Source: Ardenticatenaceae bacterium
GTDB lineage: Bacteria > Chloroflexota > Anaerolineae > Promineifilales > Promineifilaceae
Direction: 5' to 3'
Assembly: GCA_020634215.1 (NCBI GenBank)
Contig: JACKCD010000026.1
Span: 26,917-90,916, forward strand
DNA length: 64,000 nt
Positions 34,046-43,537 of the stretch are shown one piece after another. The first letter of the stretch is position 1. Each line of letters starts with the position of its first letter. The translations under genes and the position numbers were made by a program. Below the pieces are notes generated by a model. That model searched no databases and was not told where the DNA came from. It saw only the letters and a list, made by a program, of their open reading frames with translations.

Positions 34046-35299
34046 ATGGCAAAAAAAAGTTCTGGCTTAACCTACCCCCTGTCAGCTCTTAGAGCAACTG
34101 TCCTGCATACCCAGCACCTGACCACACCCAACAACGCCATATCTACGCCGACATCGGATGCCATCGTTAATGTAGTTCAAGCACTGGGCTATGTCCAAAT
34201 TGACACACTGCACGTGGTCAACCGTGCCCATTATGTGACTTTGTGGGCACGCTTCGGCTCCTACGATATTGAGGAGTTCCATAAGCTTATTTACCATGAC
34301 GGGCAACGGATGCTTTATGAAGGTTGGGGTCACGCGGCCAGCATTATCCCACTGCAGCATTATCGCTTCCACCGCTGGCGGATAGATCGGGAGGTTAGCT
34401 ATAACCCCAGCTTTCATGAGTGGGCAAGCAAAACGGGCAACCGCGAACTGGCTATGCAAACTCTGGAGCGTATCCGTATGGAAGGTGGGCTGCGCGTTGG
34501 TGATTTTGAGGATAAAGATGCCCAACGGGGCGAATGGTACGATTGGCGGCCTTCTAAAAACGCATTGGAAGCCCTGTTTGCCTGGGGTGATTTGATGGTG
34601 GCGGATCGGCTAAATTTTCAACGGGTCTACGATGTTAGAGAGCGCGTTTTGCCAGAGTGGGTTGATACCACGCCAGTTGAGCCGGACGCAGCTCGCCGCT
34701 TTTGTTTGGAACAGGCGGCAAAGGGGCTGGGTGTTTTCGAGCCACGCCACCTGACCTTTTATGCCTATATGCGGGCAACGCCCGCCCATTTGCTGGTTAA
34801 AGCGCTAATCAAGGATGGGGTGGTGGTTGAGATTCAGGGTGAGTCCATAAACGGCCGTAAAACGTGGCTGGTACATCGTGACAACCTGCCGCTGCTGCAG
34901 CGGGCAGCAGAGGGGGAGGTCAGGGCAGCACGCACCACTTTTCTGGCTCCCTTTGACTCGTTGTTCTGGGCAGGGGATCGGGATCAAAAGCTTTGGGGGT
35001 TTAACCAACTGCTGGAGTGCTACAAGCCGGCCGACCAGCGTATTTATGGCTACTTTAGCTTCCCTATTCTGCACAAAGATCGGCTGGTGGGGCGTTTTGA
35101 CCCCAAGTTGGATCGTCAATCGGGGGTGCTGTATTTGAATGCGCTTTATCTTGAGCCGGGCGTTGTGCCAGATGATGAGCTTATTGCTGGGGTTGCCACC
35201 GCTATGCGTGACTTTCTGGCTTGGCATGGAGCAGCAGCACTTAAAATTGAGAAAAGTGAGCCAGCGGTGTTTGGCGAAAAGCTGCTGCGGGCACTGTAG
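34046..35299 (+). CDS. winged-helix protein of the YcaQ/AlkX DNA glycosylase family
   Basis: 417 residues from the ATG at 34046, downstream of a palindrome. The HTH_42 family is indicated by LSALRATVLHTQHL and by VQIDTLHVVNRAHYVTLWARFGSYD, where Q-I-D matches the catalytic QxD of AlkX/YcaQ. YEGWGHAASIIPLQHYRFHRWRID and a C-terminal WAGDRDQKLWGFNQLLECY block follow. Known members unhook DNA interstrand crosslinks or remove bulky alkyl adducts. No clear ribosome site is seen at 34046. Family assignment is firm; activity is inferred. Confidence 0.85.
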   Translation: MAKKSSGLTYPLSALRATVLHTQHLTTPNNAISTPTSDAIVNVVQALGYVQIDTLHVVNRAHYVTLWARFGSYDIEEFHKLIYHDGQRMLYEGWGHAASIIPLQHYRFHRWRIDREVSYNPSFHEWASKTGNRELAMQTLERIRMEGGLRVGDFEDKDAQRGEWYDWRPSKNALEALFAWGDLMVADRLNFQRVYDVRERVLPEWVDTTPVEPDAARRFCLEQAAKGLGVFEPRHLTFYAYMRATPAHLLVKALIKDGVVVEIQGESINGRKTWLVHRDNLPLLQRAAEGEVRAARTTFLAPFDSLFWAGDRDQKLWGFNQLLECYKPADQRIYGYFSFPILHKDRLVGRFDPKLDRQSGVLYLNALYLEPGVVPDDELIAGVATAMRDFLAWHGAAALKIEKSEPAVFGEKLLRAL

Positions 35300-35321
35300 C
35301 ATTGTTTGGAGGAACAAAACA

Positions 35322-35720
35322 ATGGCAACTGTACAGGGAATCGGCGGGGTTTTTATTGATAGCATGGATGCCGCAAAGCTCAGTCAATGGTATGAGGAAA
35401 AATTAGGTATTGTGATGGAGGCGCATCCCGATGGGATTGGCTATTACCATGTCTTTCCCACCCGCGATGCGGCTACATCACGCCTGCGGGAGAACCCAGT
35501 TTTTGCCATCAACCAGGCCACGGAGGCGTTGGCAGAAACAGGGCGTGGCTTTGTACTCAATTTGCGGGTGGATGATTTGGCGGCATTGCTGCAACAGCTT
35601 CGCGCCCACCATGTAGTGGTTGAGGATCGCGTTCTGGAATGGGAGCGGGGGAAACACGGCTGGATTCGGGACTTGGATGGCAATCGGGTTGAGCTTTATG
35701 AAGAGATTGTGCCAGATTAA
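35322..35720 (+). CDS. VOC (glyoxalase/bleomycin-resistance fold) protein
   Basis: 132 residues from the ATG at 35322, with GGAGGA upstream. One vicinal-oxygen-chelate module: GGVFIDSMDAAKLSQWYEEKLGI, then YYHVFP (His, possible metal ligand) and GHxx-type end WIRDLDGNRVELYEE (Glu, likely metal ligand). It functions as a homodimer in known relatives. Substrate unknown. It starts 22 bp after the YcaQ-like gene and is probably co-transcribed. Confidence 0.88.
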   Translation: MATVQGIGGVFIDSMDAAKLSQWYEEKLGIVMEAHPDGIGYYHVFPTRDAATSRLRENPVFAINQATEALAETGRGFVLNLRVDDLAALLQQLRAHHVVVEDRVLEWERGKHGWIRDLDGNRVELYEEIVPD

Positions 35721-35833
35721 GAGTATTAGCAATGTCACCTGCCATGAAGCCTGTAACAGCGGCTGGCTTGTATGGTTGCCTTCACCAATCACTTAGCACT
35801 ACAGACAACCTTAAGTGTACCCTTTTTGTACCC

Positions 35834-35856
35834 ATGCGGCTTATAGAAAGCCGCAT
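35834..35856. terminator. 9-bp perfect hairpin after the VOC gene
   Basis: ATGCGGCTT-ATAGA-AAGCCGCAT. It is followed by AT-rich DNA without a clean T-run and sits about 115 bp after the VOC stop. Confidence 0.5.
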
Positions 35857-35991
35857 CAAGTTATACTATACTGAACGTACCAAGCAAGTTGTAAACAAAT
35901 CATTAATTATTATTGCTGCCTTACCTACATAATTTACCAGAGCAAATCAAAATGGAATACACATGGGGGCAGGCGGTCAAAGGAGAAAATC

Positions 35992-36507
35992 ATGACGATA
36001 ACAGCAAATGAACAATATGTACGAATTGCATCTCTAGATAGATCGGACCTATTTTTGCACAATCCTAAGGATCAGAAACTTGTTTTAGGTTCAATAGATG
36101 ACGGGTGGCAAAATGGAGGTACTGAGTCACGGTGGAAATTACTGGAAACAGAACAACCGGGACAGTATCGTCTCAAGCGCCAATACACAGATTTGTTCCT
36201 CAACGTGAAAAACAACAATAGTGTTAGCTTGGATCTTGAGCATGAAGCAGAAAATACAGTTTGGGAGATTACGGCCTACAATCATGGTATCCTGATTCTC
36301 TGTACAATTAAAAATGTAGGTACTTCTCGGTATCTGACTACTTTCAATAGCTCATTAACTGTAGAGAATTTTATTGTAGAAGATATATATCCAGAATTGG
36401 TATACAGCTGGATAATAGGACCTTGGAACAATGTGAGTTTACTAAGGGAGTTTTCTGGAAACAGGCATCCGCGCCCATATACAGGTGATCCTGGATTGTT
36501 AACCTAA
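35992..36507 (+). CDS. small three-repeat protein, beta-trefoil-like
   Basis: 171 residues with a strong AAAGGAG site. Three blocks of about 45 residues each end in a Trp-containing strand (SRWKLLET, TVWEITAY, YSWIIGPW). This is the layout of a beta-trefoil such as a ricin-type or fascin-like lectin domain. There is no signal peptide. Its DNA is clearly AT-richer than neighbours and lacks the AACGGCCGTT palindrome, suggesting acquisition. It converges with the SARP regulator gene, only 12 bp apart. Its partner could be the similar small lectin at 42459. Function unknown. Confidence 0.65.
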   Translation: MTITANEQYVRIASLDRSDLFLHNPKDQKLVLGSIDDGWQNGGTESRWKLLETEQPGQYRLKRQYTDLFLNVKNNNSVSLDLEHEAENTVWEITAYNHGILILCTIKNVGTSRYLTTFNSSLTVENFIVEDIYPELVYSWIIGPWNNVSLLREFSGNRHPRPYTGDPGLLT

Positions 36508-36519
36508 CTCCATGGACGA

Positions 36520-39492
36520 TTATAATTCTTGTTGGATTCTATTTAACAAAGGTTGATGTTCAAGCCGCAAAGCCAGTTGATAAGCTGTCTGTTTCGCCTC
36601 TTTTGCTGATTCGGATTCATGAAGTAATTCATAGAGCTGCGATAACCCATAGTACGAAAAGGCCTGACTAAGAAGGAGTTCCAGTTTAAGGAATATGTCG
36701 AGGCTCTGTTTCATGAAAGTCAGGGCGATTTGGTAATCGCCTATTTGTTTATGAATAACGCTTAACTGGCGCAAAACCAGCCCTTCTATTCGTTTGCTAC
36801 CAGTGCGTCGCAAAATGGCAAGGCTTTCTTCCGCAGCTACTTGGGCTTGTTTTATTTTTTCCTGCCCTAAATAAATCGTTGTCAAGGCAAGCAAGTTTGT
36901 TGACAGTTGGCTCTTGTCTTGCAAGCTTTTGCTTAAAGCAATGGCGGTCATAATTAGTTTTTCAGCCTCCACATGGTTGCCTCGTTGAGCGGCAACATCG
37001 GCTTGCATCCGTAGCACATCTATCTTTCCAACTTGGTTATTAGTCAATCCATAATGATGTAGGGCTTCGTCTAACAGGGGAGCCGCATTATCCAAGCGAA
37101 AGCCATCAGCAAAGGCGATAGATGCTTGATAAAAGAGTACATCACCCATTCCTTGCTGATTTTGTGAATCAGCTAAGATAGCTTTGTTTTGTTGGAGCAA
37201 CTCTGCTGCTTTGGGGTATTGCCCTTGTTCAAGGGCAATACGGGCGAGGTAGGTTTGTGTTTGTACAATTCCTTGCTCACTTTCAAGTATATAATAATGA
37301 TGGAGGCCTTGCGTTAATTTGGTTTGCGATGTCTCATAATCATTTTGTTCTAAACAAGCTTCGCCCCAGTGAAGCAAAATCAGGGCTTCTTGTTCCACGT
37401 TGTCCAGCTTTTGGGCTGCCTCAAGCGCAAGCTGGTAGGCTTGGCGTGCTTGAGTATAGCGGCCACTTGCTTTCCAGGCGGGGGAAAGTGTATCAGTCAA
37501 GTTGAGTAGATATTGCCATTGTTGTTGCTGATAGGCCAGGTGAATAACGGCCGTTATCTGCTCCCACTCTGGCTCCAACTGCCCATAATCCGTGCCAACT
37601 GTTTGGACAAAGCCGAGGTAATAAGCAAGCAACCTTTGCTGCTGGGCATATTGCTCTGTTTTTGCCAAGGCCAATTTTTCGGCCGCAAAATCGGCCAATA
37701 AGGGGTGCTGACGATAGCGTGTTTCTCCTTCTTCAGAAACAAGCGAGAGGGCTGCAAGTGTAAATAGTTCATCCTCAACGTCCAACAATTCTTGATCAAT
37801 GATGGCCGCGAGAGTTTGGGGCAAAAACGGCCGTCCGGCAAAGTGTCCCATTGCCGCAAACAGATGTTTGCCTGAGACCGTTAACGTCTCCCAGCTTATC
37901 TGAAACGAAGTGCGTACCGCTTGGTCACTGATCTCCAGTTCTAGACGGTGCTGCGTGGTTTCCAGTCGCTGTGCCAAAACTGCCAAACGCATTCGCGGAC
38001 GGGATAGCAAACGCTTGGCTGCAATTTCCACCGCCAACGGCAGATGGTGGAGCAATTGCCCAATTTTGGCCGCTGCCGCTATCTCGTCGGGGGTTGCCGT
38101 TAGCCGTGCTTCGCCCACAATTTGGCGCAAAAGCTGTTGGCTTGCAGTGGGTTCTAATTCAGTCAGAGAGATTGGCATGGCATTTAAGGCGGCGGCTACA
38201 TCCAAGTTACGGGTTGTAATCAGGGTTACTGTATGCTCGCCATGTGGCAGCAGGGGGCGAGCCAGGGCCGCATCCTCAACATTGTCAATCACCACCAACA
38301 CCTGCTTGTCTGCCAGCATATCCCGCACGGCAATCGCTTTGCTATCCAAGTCGCTAATGCCGCTAAAATCATTGCCATAGGCGCGTGCCCAAAGCTCCAA
38401 CGTATTAAAAACGTCACTTGTTTTGTTGTTGCCCCACAAAATGCCGTCGGCAAAGCGGGGTTTAAGCTGGTGGGCAACGTAGGTGGCGAACGTTGTTTTG
38501 CCAACGCCGCCCATGCCAGCAATGGCGATGTAGATGGCCTGCTGACGATGGGTTTGCAGCAGATGCTGGATGCGCTGTAGCTCGGCTTCCCGGCCGACAA
38601 AGTGGGGCGGGAGCGGTGGGGCATGGAAGGGGATGTTGGGCTGTGGTGCGGAAAAAACGGCCGTTTTCCCCCCTCCTCTTTTCTCCACCTTCTCAATCTC
38701 ACCCGCCAAAATCCGATCATACAGCGCATCCGTTTCTGGGGCTGGGCCGACCCCCAATTCGGCCATGAGCGCATTACACAGCAGATCATATTGCGCCAAC
38801 GCCTGCGCCCGCTGTCCCTGCTGGGCGAGCAGCAACATGCGCTGGCAATGGGCGCTTTCCAGCCAGGGGAAGAAACCAAGCAGCCGTTGGGTTGTTTCCA
38901 GGGCAGCTTCGGGCTGCTGTTGCGTGGCGTAGCTGTTGCCGAGGCGCGTCATCACGTCAATGGCCTGTTGAGCCAACTGTTCCCGTTGGGCAATAAGCCA
39001 GTTTTCAAAGAGGGCACTGTCGCCAACAGCAAATTGGTCGAGGAAGGCACCCTGGTAAAGAACGGCCGTTTGTTGCAACGTCTCAGTGCAGGTGGGGCAA
39101 GTTAGGGGATCGGGATGATGGTGGTGACGAACGGCCGTTAAGCCCTGTTCAAAGCCCACCACATCCACAGCCAGCCCTGCTTCATTTGCCAAACCAATCG
39201 TTCGGGTGCTGCTTTGCACCCATGTTGCGGCCGGCCCTAAATCTTTGCGTAACGCCGTTAGCGTTTGTGACAAATTCCGCCGCGCCCGTTCTTCTGCATA
39301 ATCAGGCCACAGCAGCCCCGCCAAACGGGAGCGTTCCTGCGGCTGCCCCACCGTCACAGACAGGTAAGCCAGTAAGGCGCGGGTTTTTTGGCTGTAGAAA
39401 TGGGTTAACGGCCGTTTGTCCACCCACACCCGAAACCCACCCAAACAGCGCACTTCCAGCAAATTTTCAATCTCTCCTTCTTTGTTGTTCAT
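36520..39492 (-). CDS. SARP-type regulator: winged HTH + BTAD + NB-ARC ATPase + TPR
   Basis: 990 residues. An OmpR-like winged helix (VRCLGGFRVWVDKRPLTHFYSQKTRALLAYLS) is at about 12-100. A bacterial transcriptional activation domain spans about 110-265 (ALFENWLIAQREQLAQQAIDVM). The NB-ARC ATPase has the P-loop AGMGGVGKTTFATY near 330 and Walker B VLVVIDNV. More than ten C-terminal tetratricopeptide repeats follow. These STAND activators oligomerise when a ligand, often a peptide or protein, binds the repeats. It is divergent from the 52-residue peptide gene at 39661. Confidence 0.93.
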   Translation of the reverse strand: MNNKEGEIENLLEVRCLGGFRVWVDKRPLTHFYSQKTRALLAYLSVTVGQPQERSRLAGLLWPDYAEERARRNLSQTLTALRKDLGPAATWVQSSTRTIGLANEAGLAVDVVGFEQGLTAVRHHHHPDPLTCPTCTETLQQTAVLYQGAFLDQFAVGDSALFENWLIAQREQLAQQAIDVMTRLGNSYATQQQPEAALETTQRLLGFFPWLESAHCQRMLLLAQQGQRAQALAQYDLLCNALMAELGVGPAPETDALYDRILAGEIEKVEKRGGGKTAVFSAPQPNIPFHAPPLPPHFVGREAELQRIQHLLQTHRQQAIYIAIAGMGGVGKTTFATYVAHQLKPRFADGILWGNNKTSDVFNTLELWARAYGNDFSGISDLDSKAIAVRDMLADKQVLVVIDNVEDAALARPLLPHGEHTVTLITTRNLDVAAALNAMPISLTELEPTASQQLLRQIVGEARLTATPDEIAAAAKIGQLLHHLPLAVEIAAKRLLSRPRMRLAVLAQRLETTQHRLELEISDQAVRTSFQISWETLTVSGKHLFAAMGHFAGRPFLPQTLAAIIDQELLDVEDELFTLAALSLVSEEGETRYRQHPLLADFAAEKLALAKTEQYAQQQRLLAYYLGFVQTVGTDYGQLEPEWEQITAVIHLAYQQQQWQYLLNLTDTLSPAWKASGRYTQARQAYQLALEAAQKLDNVEQEALILLHWGEACLEQNDYETSQTKLTQGLHHYYILESEQGIVQTQTYLARIALEQGQYPKAAELLQQNKAILADSQNQQGMGDVLFYQASIAFADGFRLDNAAPLLDEALHHYGLTNNQVGKIDVLRMQADVAAQRGNHVEAEKLIMTAIALSKSLQDKSQLSTNLLALTTIYLGQEKIKQAQVAAEESLAILRRTGSKRIEGLVLRQLSVIHKQIGDYQIALTFMKQSLDIFLKLELLLSQAFSYYGLSQLYELLHESESAKEAKQTAYQLALRLEHQPLLNRIQQEL

Positions 39493-39660
39493 GACAGTTT
39501 TATGACACCCTCAAAACTCTCTTCTTTTATGCTCAAGCCATACACAAACAAACACCACAGCTTAGGGCAACGAGTTCTTGCAAGCTAGCAATCGCTAGGG
39601 AATTTCATCTTTAAGCCCTCTTGATCTAACCAAACGTTTGACCATATATAGGAGATTCAG
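39493..39660. promoter_or_regulatory. divergent control region of SARP regulator and small peptide
   Basis: 168 bp between divergent starts. It holds a dyad CTAGC-AATC-GCTAG (39585-39598) and a 10-bp palindrome CAAACGTTTG (39631-39640), the latter about 20 bp ahead of the peptide start. These are possible operators for the neighbouring HTH proteins; no consensus is available to test. Confidence 0.4.
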
Positions 39661-39819
39661 ATGAACAGCTTGAAAATGAAACAAACGATTGCCGCAGCCT
39701 GGTTAGCTCTATTCCTGACCTTTGGTGGGACTGTCCTTAGCACCCACTTTAATTTTGACGACATCCCAGTAACCTACGCCTGTGAAGGATTAGGTGAAAG
39801 CAGTGGGGGTGGGTGCTAA
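39661..39819 (+). CDS. 52-residue secreted-type small peptide
   Basis: A short frame with a very good ribosome site (AGGAGA, seven bases before ATG). Residues 1-8 are polar and basic (MNSLKMKQ), 9-28 form a hydrophobic stretch (TIAAAWLALFLTFGG) that could be a signal peptide or anchor, and about 24 exported residues follow, ending YACEGLGESSGGGC. The two cysteines (Cys42, Cys52) could form a disulfide loop or thioether. It lies exactly between two STAND regulators, divergent from one and convergent with the other, followed by a hairpin. A signalling peptide is possible but unproven. Confidence 0.7.
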   Translation: MNSLKMKQTIAAAWLALFLTFGGTVLSTHFNFDDIPVTYACEGLGESSGGGC

Positions 39820-39851
39820 CAGCCTGCTGGAGAAGTTAAACAATAATTTTT

Positions 39852-39905
39852 GACAGGATTAACAGGATTAGCGTTGAGAATCCTGTTAATCCTGTTAATC
39901 CTGTC
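39852..39905. terminator. 19-bp word hairpin after the small peptide
   Basis: Arms GACAGGATTAACAGGATTA / TAATCCTGTTAATCCTGTC are a tandem word and its complement with a 16-nt loop. It sits between convergent genes and probably serves both 3' ends. Confidence 0.75.
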
Positions 39906-39918
39906 TATACATTTTGCT

Positions 39919-42291
39919 TTACCCGGCCATTAATGCCTGAACTCGTTGTTGTCCCGCATCATCATTTAAGGTGCGATAGCCAGCGAGTGCGGCTTTAAGA
40001 TAACGATTAACTTGTTCCCACTGCTGATTGTGCCGATAAATCGCGCCTAACCCTTCCCAACATTTATACACCCCAAGTAGATCGGCGTGGTGCTGATAAA
40101 TAATTTCGGCTTGCTGGATCAAGGTTTGGGCCTGTTCAAGCTCACCTAATCGCTCATATGAAACAGCCAGATTGAGGTTGATGCCAGCCCGTTTCCCCGT
40201 CTCGCCGCTCTTTTCAATACAGCCCAAGGCTTGGTTAAGATAAGTAACGGCCGTTTCATACCGCCCCGTCTCATTACAAAGATAGCCCAAATTGGTTAGC
40301 CCCGTAGACAACCCGTGCCAATCCCCCATTGTTTCCCAAATTTGGCAGGCAAGCTGTAGATGATTGTTCGCCTGCTCCCAATTCTGTTGCTTCTGGAAAA
40401 GCACCCCTAAATGGTTGTGGGTGTGCGCTTGCCCGTGCGGATAGGCCAAGGCATCAAAAATGTGCAGCGCAACACAAGACAACTGCTCGGCTCGCCACCA
40501 ATGCCCCTCACTAATAAACGCAAACCCCAAATTGGAGCAGGCACGAGCCAGTTCCAGCCTGTTACCGACTTGCCGCGCCAGCCTGATGACGCGACGATAG
40601 TTGGCAATCACCGCCTCTATCTCCCGCTGCCGCTGCAAAATGCGCCCGCGCATGATGGTAAGCTGAATTTCTCCGTCTAGATCGAGCAAATGCTGCGCCT
40701 TGCCAATAGCCGCATTGAGCGTTTGCAGCCATTCCTGCCAATGTCCGCGCCGTTCCATATAGCTTGTTAGCGACATGATAAGCGTCTTGAGCATCGGCCA
40801 GGCGGCATCCGCCGTTAAGCCAAACTGCAACGCTTTGAGAATGCCCTCCTTTTCCTTGTCCAATGTGGCAATATCTAGCTGCTGAATGGCTGCAGTGGCT
40901 TGCCAATGCGTAACCATGGTTTCGATGCGTTCCTGGAAATAGTGCATTTCGGTGGAAGGGGGTAAAACGGCCGTTTGCCATCCCATAACCTCATTCAGCA
41001 AAAAGGTTTCTGTTAACCGATGCAGTCGGTAACGGGGTTCGTGCAGTTCGCCGCCCACTTCAACCAGAGATAATGCTGTAAGGTTGGTTAGGGCTTGTTG
41101 CAGGGGCAAGGGGGCAAGCTGGCTGGCGATGCTAAGTTGGGCAAAGGTGCCATTGGGGACAACAGGCAGACTGAGGAATAATTTACGGCCGTTTTCATCC
41201 AACATCTGCCACGCCTGCCAATAAATATATTCATACAGCTGATCAACCTGTTTTTCCTTGGCCTGCCGCAGCGTGTCGAGAATGTGGTTCAGCGGCAAAA
41301 AATGCGCCTGCCCAACCACCAGCTTCAAGGCGAGCGGATTGCCGCCAACGGTTTCATAAATTTGCTGCAAGGCATGTTCCCCTGCCGCTAACAAGGGCTT
41401 TACGCTTTGCACCTTTGCCTCATGGCGCAAAAAAGCAAGCGTGTCGTTTTCATCTAGCTCGCTTAGTCCGTGGCAAAAGACATCGGCTTCGTTTTGCAAA
41501 CTCATGCGGCTGGTGATGAGAAATTTGCTGGGCTGGGCCAGCGTTCGCAGCAGGGGGAGCAGACGTAAATAATCAACGGCCGTTTCCAGATTATCAACCA
41601 CCACCAAACAAGGCTTTTCTTTCAGCAGCCTTAGCAGAGCCGTGCGCTTTGCTTCGCTGCTGCCCACCGGATAAGGCCCATCGGAAAGCTGCACCAGCAG
41701 CATGTCAATCAGCATGTCGGCATCCAGTGCTGGCTTGGCGGTTGGCCGTACCCCCTGCCCCGTAATGTATTCCTCTTGCTTGGCACTCACCCAGCCTATA
41801 TCCACAAAGCGATCCTGCTGCAAAAAATGGTGGACGACCACATTGGCTAGCGATGTTTTGCCAAGCCCCCCCAGCCCTTCTATGGACACAAGCCACGGCC
41901 GTTCTGGTTGGTCAACGGCATCAATAACCCGCGTTTGCGCCTCGTCAATGCCAAACAGCTTTTGGTCGGGCAATGGCTCTAGGCGACTTAATATCTTGAC
42001 CCTGTCAAGCTGTGGTCGTTCGCTTGCCAATGGCACCTGCTGTGGGGCGGCCATATGGGCAACAAATTCGCCTCGTGCCATCTGCAAAAAGGCGGGCTGT
42101 CGGATGGCAGGTATTTGCAGATGCTCGGCCAGAAGTTCGGCAATTTGCAACGATGGCCGTCTTTCATCTCGCTCGATTTTCTTGATTGTATTGGGAGAGC
42201 AGCCTACCTGATAGGCTAATGTGTTGCGCGTCAGCCCCAACTGATTGCGTCGTGTCTGCGCCCATTCGCCAAATGAAACGATGTCACTCAT
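39919..42291 (-). CDS. XRE HTH + NB-ARC ATPase + TPR regulator
   Basis: 790 residues. An N-terminal XRE helix-turn-helix (LGLTRNTLAYQVGCSPNTIKKIERDERRPS) is at about 15-60. The STAND ATPase domain (P-loop SIEGLGGLGKTSLAN near 135-150, Walker B CLVVVDNLET, sensor region FLITSRMS) spans about 100-370. TPR repeats run from about 520 to the end (RACSNLGFAFISEGHWWRAEQLS, THNHLGVLFQKQQNWEQANNHL). The domain layout parallels the SARP protein next door but with an unrelated DNA-binding part. It is divergent from the ricin-like gene at 42459, which it may control. Confidence 0.93.
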   Translation of the reverse strand: MSDIVSFGEWAQTRRNQLGLTRNTLAYQVGCSPNTIKKIERDERRPSLQIAELLAEHLQIPAIRQPAFLQMARGEFVAHMAAPQQVPLASERPQLDRVKILSRLEPLPDQKLFGIDEAQTRVIDAVDQPERPWLVSIEGLGGLGKTSLANVVVHHFLQQDRFVDIGWVSAKQEEYITGQGVRPTAKPALDADMLIDMLLVQLSDGPYPVGSSEAKRTALLRLLKEKPCLVVVDNLETAVDYLRLLPLLRTLAQPSKFLITSRMSLQNEADVFCHGLSELDENDTLAFLRHEAKVQSVKPLLAAGEHALQQIYETVGGNPLALKLVVGQAHFLPLNHILDTLRQAKEKQVDQLYEYIYWQAWQMLDENGRKLFLSLPVVPNGTFAQLSIASQLAPLPLQQALTNLTALSLVEVGGELHEPRYRLHRLTETFLLNEVMGWQTAVLPPSTEMHYFQERIETMVTHWQATAAIQQLDIATLDKEKEGILKALQFGLTADAAWPMLKTLIMSLTSYMERRGHWQEWLQTLNAAIGKAQHLLDLDGEIQLTIMRGRILQRQREIEAVIANYRRVIRLARQVGNRLELARACSNLGFAFISEGHWWRAEQLSCVALHIFDALAYPHGQAHTHNHLGVLFQKQQNWEQANNHLQLACQIWETMGDWHGLSTGLTNLGYLCNETGRYETAVTYLNQALGCIEKSGETGKRAGINLNLAVSYERLGELEQAQTLIQQAEIIYQHHADLLGVYKCWEGLGAIYRHNQQWEQVNRYLKAALAGYRTLNDDAGQQRVQALMAG

Positions 42292-42458
42292 TGTCTACCA
42301 CACCCTGTCTGTACCTCTACTGTCCCCCTTACTGTACCACACACAGGTACCAATCGGTAAACGGAATTGTGTTTAATACAGCTAGACATGAAGAAGATAG
42401 CATGTTCAAACCGAACAGAGTTATCTCGTGATAAATCAATCGCTTAAGGAGCAAGATC

Positions 42459-42935
42459 ATGAATTTTATCATCTACAATTGGAATTGTTATGTCAACGAA
42501 AGCCAGAAAATGGTGTTGAGCGTTGGGGCGGACAACGGAATCGTGCTAACCACGCTTGGGAAAGCACCTGCCGATACGCAAAAATGGATGCTGGAACCCA
42601 ATTTTGTGGCAAACGCTTCTGTCGCTGCCGGTGGGTTTACCTTGCGGAATGTTGCTGCAAACCAGGCCATTTACCAGCCCGTGAAACCAGGCCAGCAGCT
42701 TAGCTTGGGTGATGATCCGACACCCTATGGGCAGGCGGAATATTGCTGGACAGTTTTTTCGGCCGGCTTTGATACCAACACAGGGTTGGAAACGTGGGCC
42801 ATTCAAAGCTACAGTCGGGGCGCTGTGATGGATGCCTATGGGGGCAAGTGCGACGCAGATACCCCTGTCTATTTTTGGGACTGGAATAATATTGGGAATC
42901 AGAATCAGAAGTGGGTGATTGAACGAGTTGATTAG
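42459..42935 (+). CDS. ricin-type beta-trefoil lectin-like protein
   Basis: 158 residues with AAGGAG upstream. Trefoil repeats end in Q/x-W strands: TQKWMLEPN, YCWTVFSAG, ETWAIQSYS and NQKWVIERVD. The last, QKWVIE, is the classical QxW lectin signature. There is no signal peptide, so it is cytoplasmic or exported another way. It is divergent from the XRE-STAND regulator (167 bp of shared control region) and 26 bp ahead of a GNAT-like gene. Distantly similar in layout to the 35992 protein. Ligand unknown. Confidence 0.75.
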   Translation: MNFIIYNWNCYVNESQKMVLSVGADNGIVLTTLGKAPADTQKWMLEPNFVANASVAAGGFTLRNVAANQAIYQPVKPGQQLSLGDDPTPYGQAEYCWTVFSAGFDTNTGLETWAIQSYSRGAVMDAYGGKCDADTPVYFWDWNNIGNQNQKWVIERVD

Positions 42936-42961
42936 TGGCTTGGCCTTTGGGAGGTGCTTTT

Positions 42962-43537
42962 ATGTATGAGAGGCTAGTCATGAGTCAAACAGCTTTGAAT
43001 TTTCGCCATTGCTATAAGCAAGTAGATGGAGCTATGACGGTGGACTTTTTGTTTGCCCACAGGGATGAGTTGGCGTTGCCGGATAAAACGGCCGTTTCTC
43101 ACATCATCAATCTTCTCTTTGACAAAGGTGGCATCTTAGGCGCATTTGATCAGCAGCGGCAAATGCAAGGAATGCTCGGCTTTTTCTTTGGCGAGCCGAG
43201 GCAAGATTACCGCAACAAAGATGTCCTCTTCATTTATGTAACGGCCATTGCCAAATCATATCGTCTCACCCGCCTTTTCCGCGATGGGCTAGCCTATTCG
43301 CTGCATCAGTTCCACCAAATGGGCATGCGCGAAATCCGGATGCAGGCACAAACAGCGGATCGGTACACCAACAAGCTTTACAGCCGTTTTGCCCATCCCC
43401 TTAGCGAAGATACCACGCTGCGCGGCTACCCTGTCATCACCTATGGCAATACCATCGAAGACGTGCTTGTGGCACTCGAACAACGCCACCCGACCACAAC
43501 ATTTACGAAAGTGATTTATAAGGAGGTGATACAGTGA
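42962..43537 (+). CDS. GNAT-like acetyltransferase
   Basis: 191 residues from the ATG at 42962, preceded by GGGAGGTG; an internal ATG at 42980 is possible. The central strand-turn-helix (VLFIYVTAIAKSYRLTRLFRDGLAYSLHQF) and the next strand (MREIRMQAQTADRYTNKLYSRFA) match the N-acyltransferase superfamily outline, although the pyrophosphate loop is degenerate (KSYRLTR). It may use an acyl carrier other than CoA. It follows the ricin-like gene and overlaps a tiny downstream frame by four bases (GTGA). Confidence 0.6.
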   Translation: MYERLVMSQTALNFRHCYKQVDGAMTVDFLFAHRDELALPDKTAVSHIINLLFDKGGILGAFDQQRQMQGMLGFFFGEPRQDYRNKDVLFIYVTAIAKSYRLTRLFRDGLAYSLHQFHQMGMREIRMQAQTADRYTNKLYSRFAHPLSEDTTLRGYPVITYGNTIEDVLVALEQRHPTTTFTKVIYKEVIQ

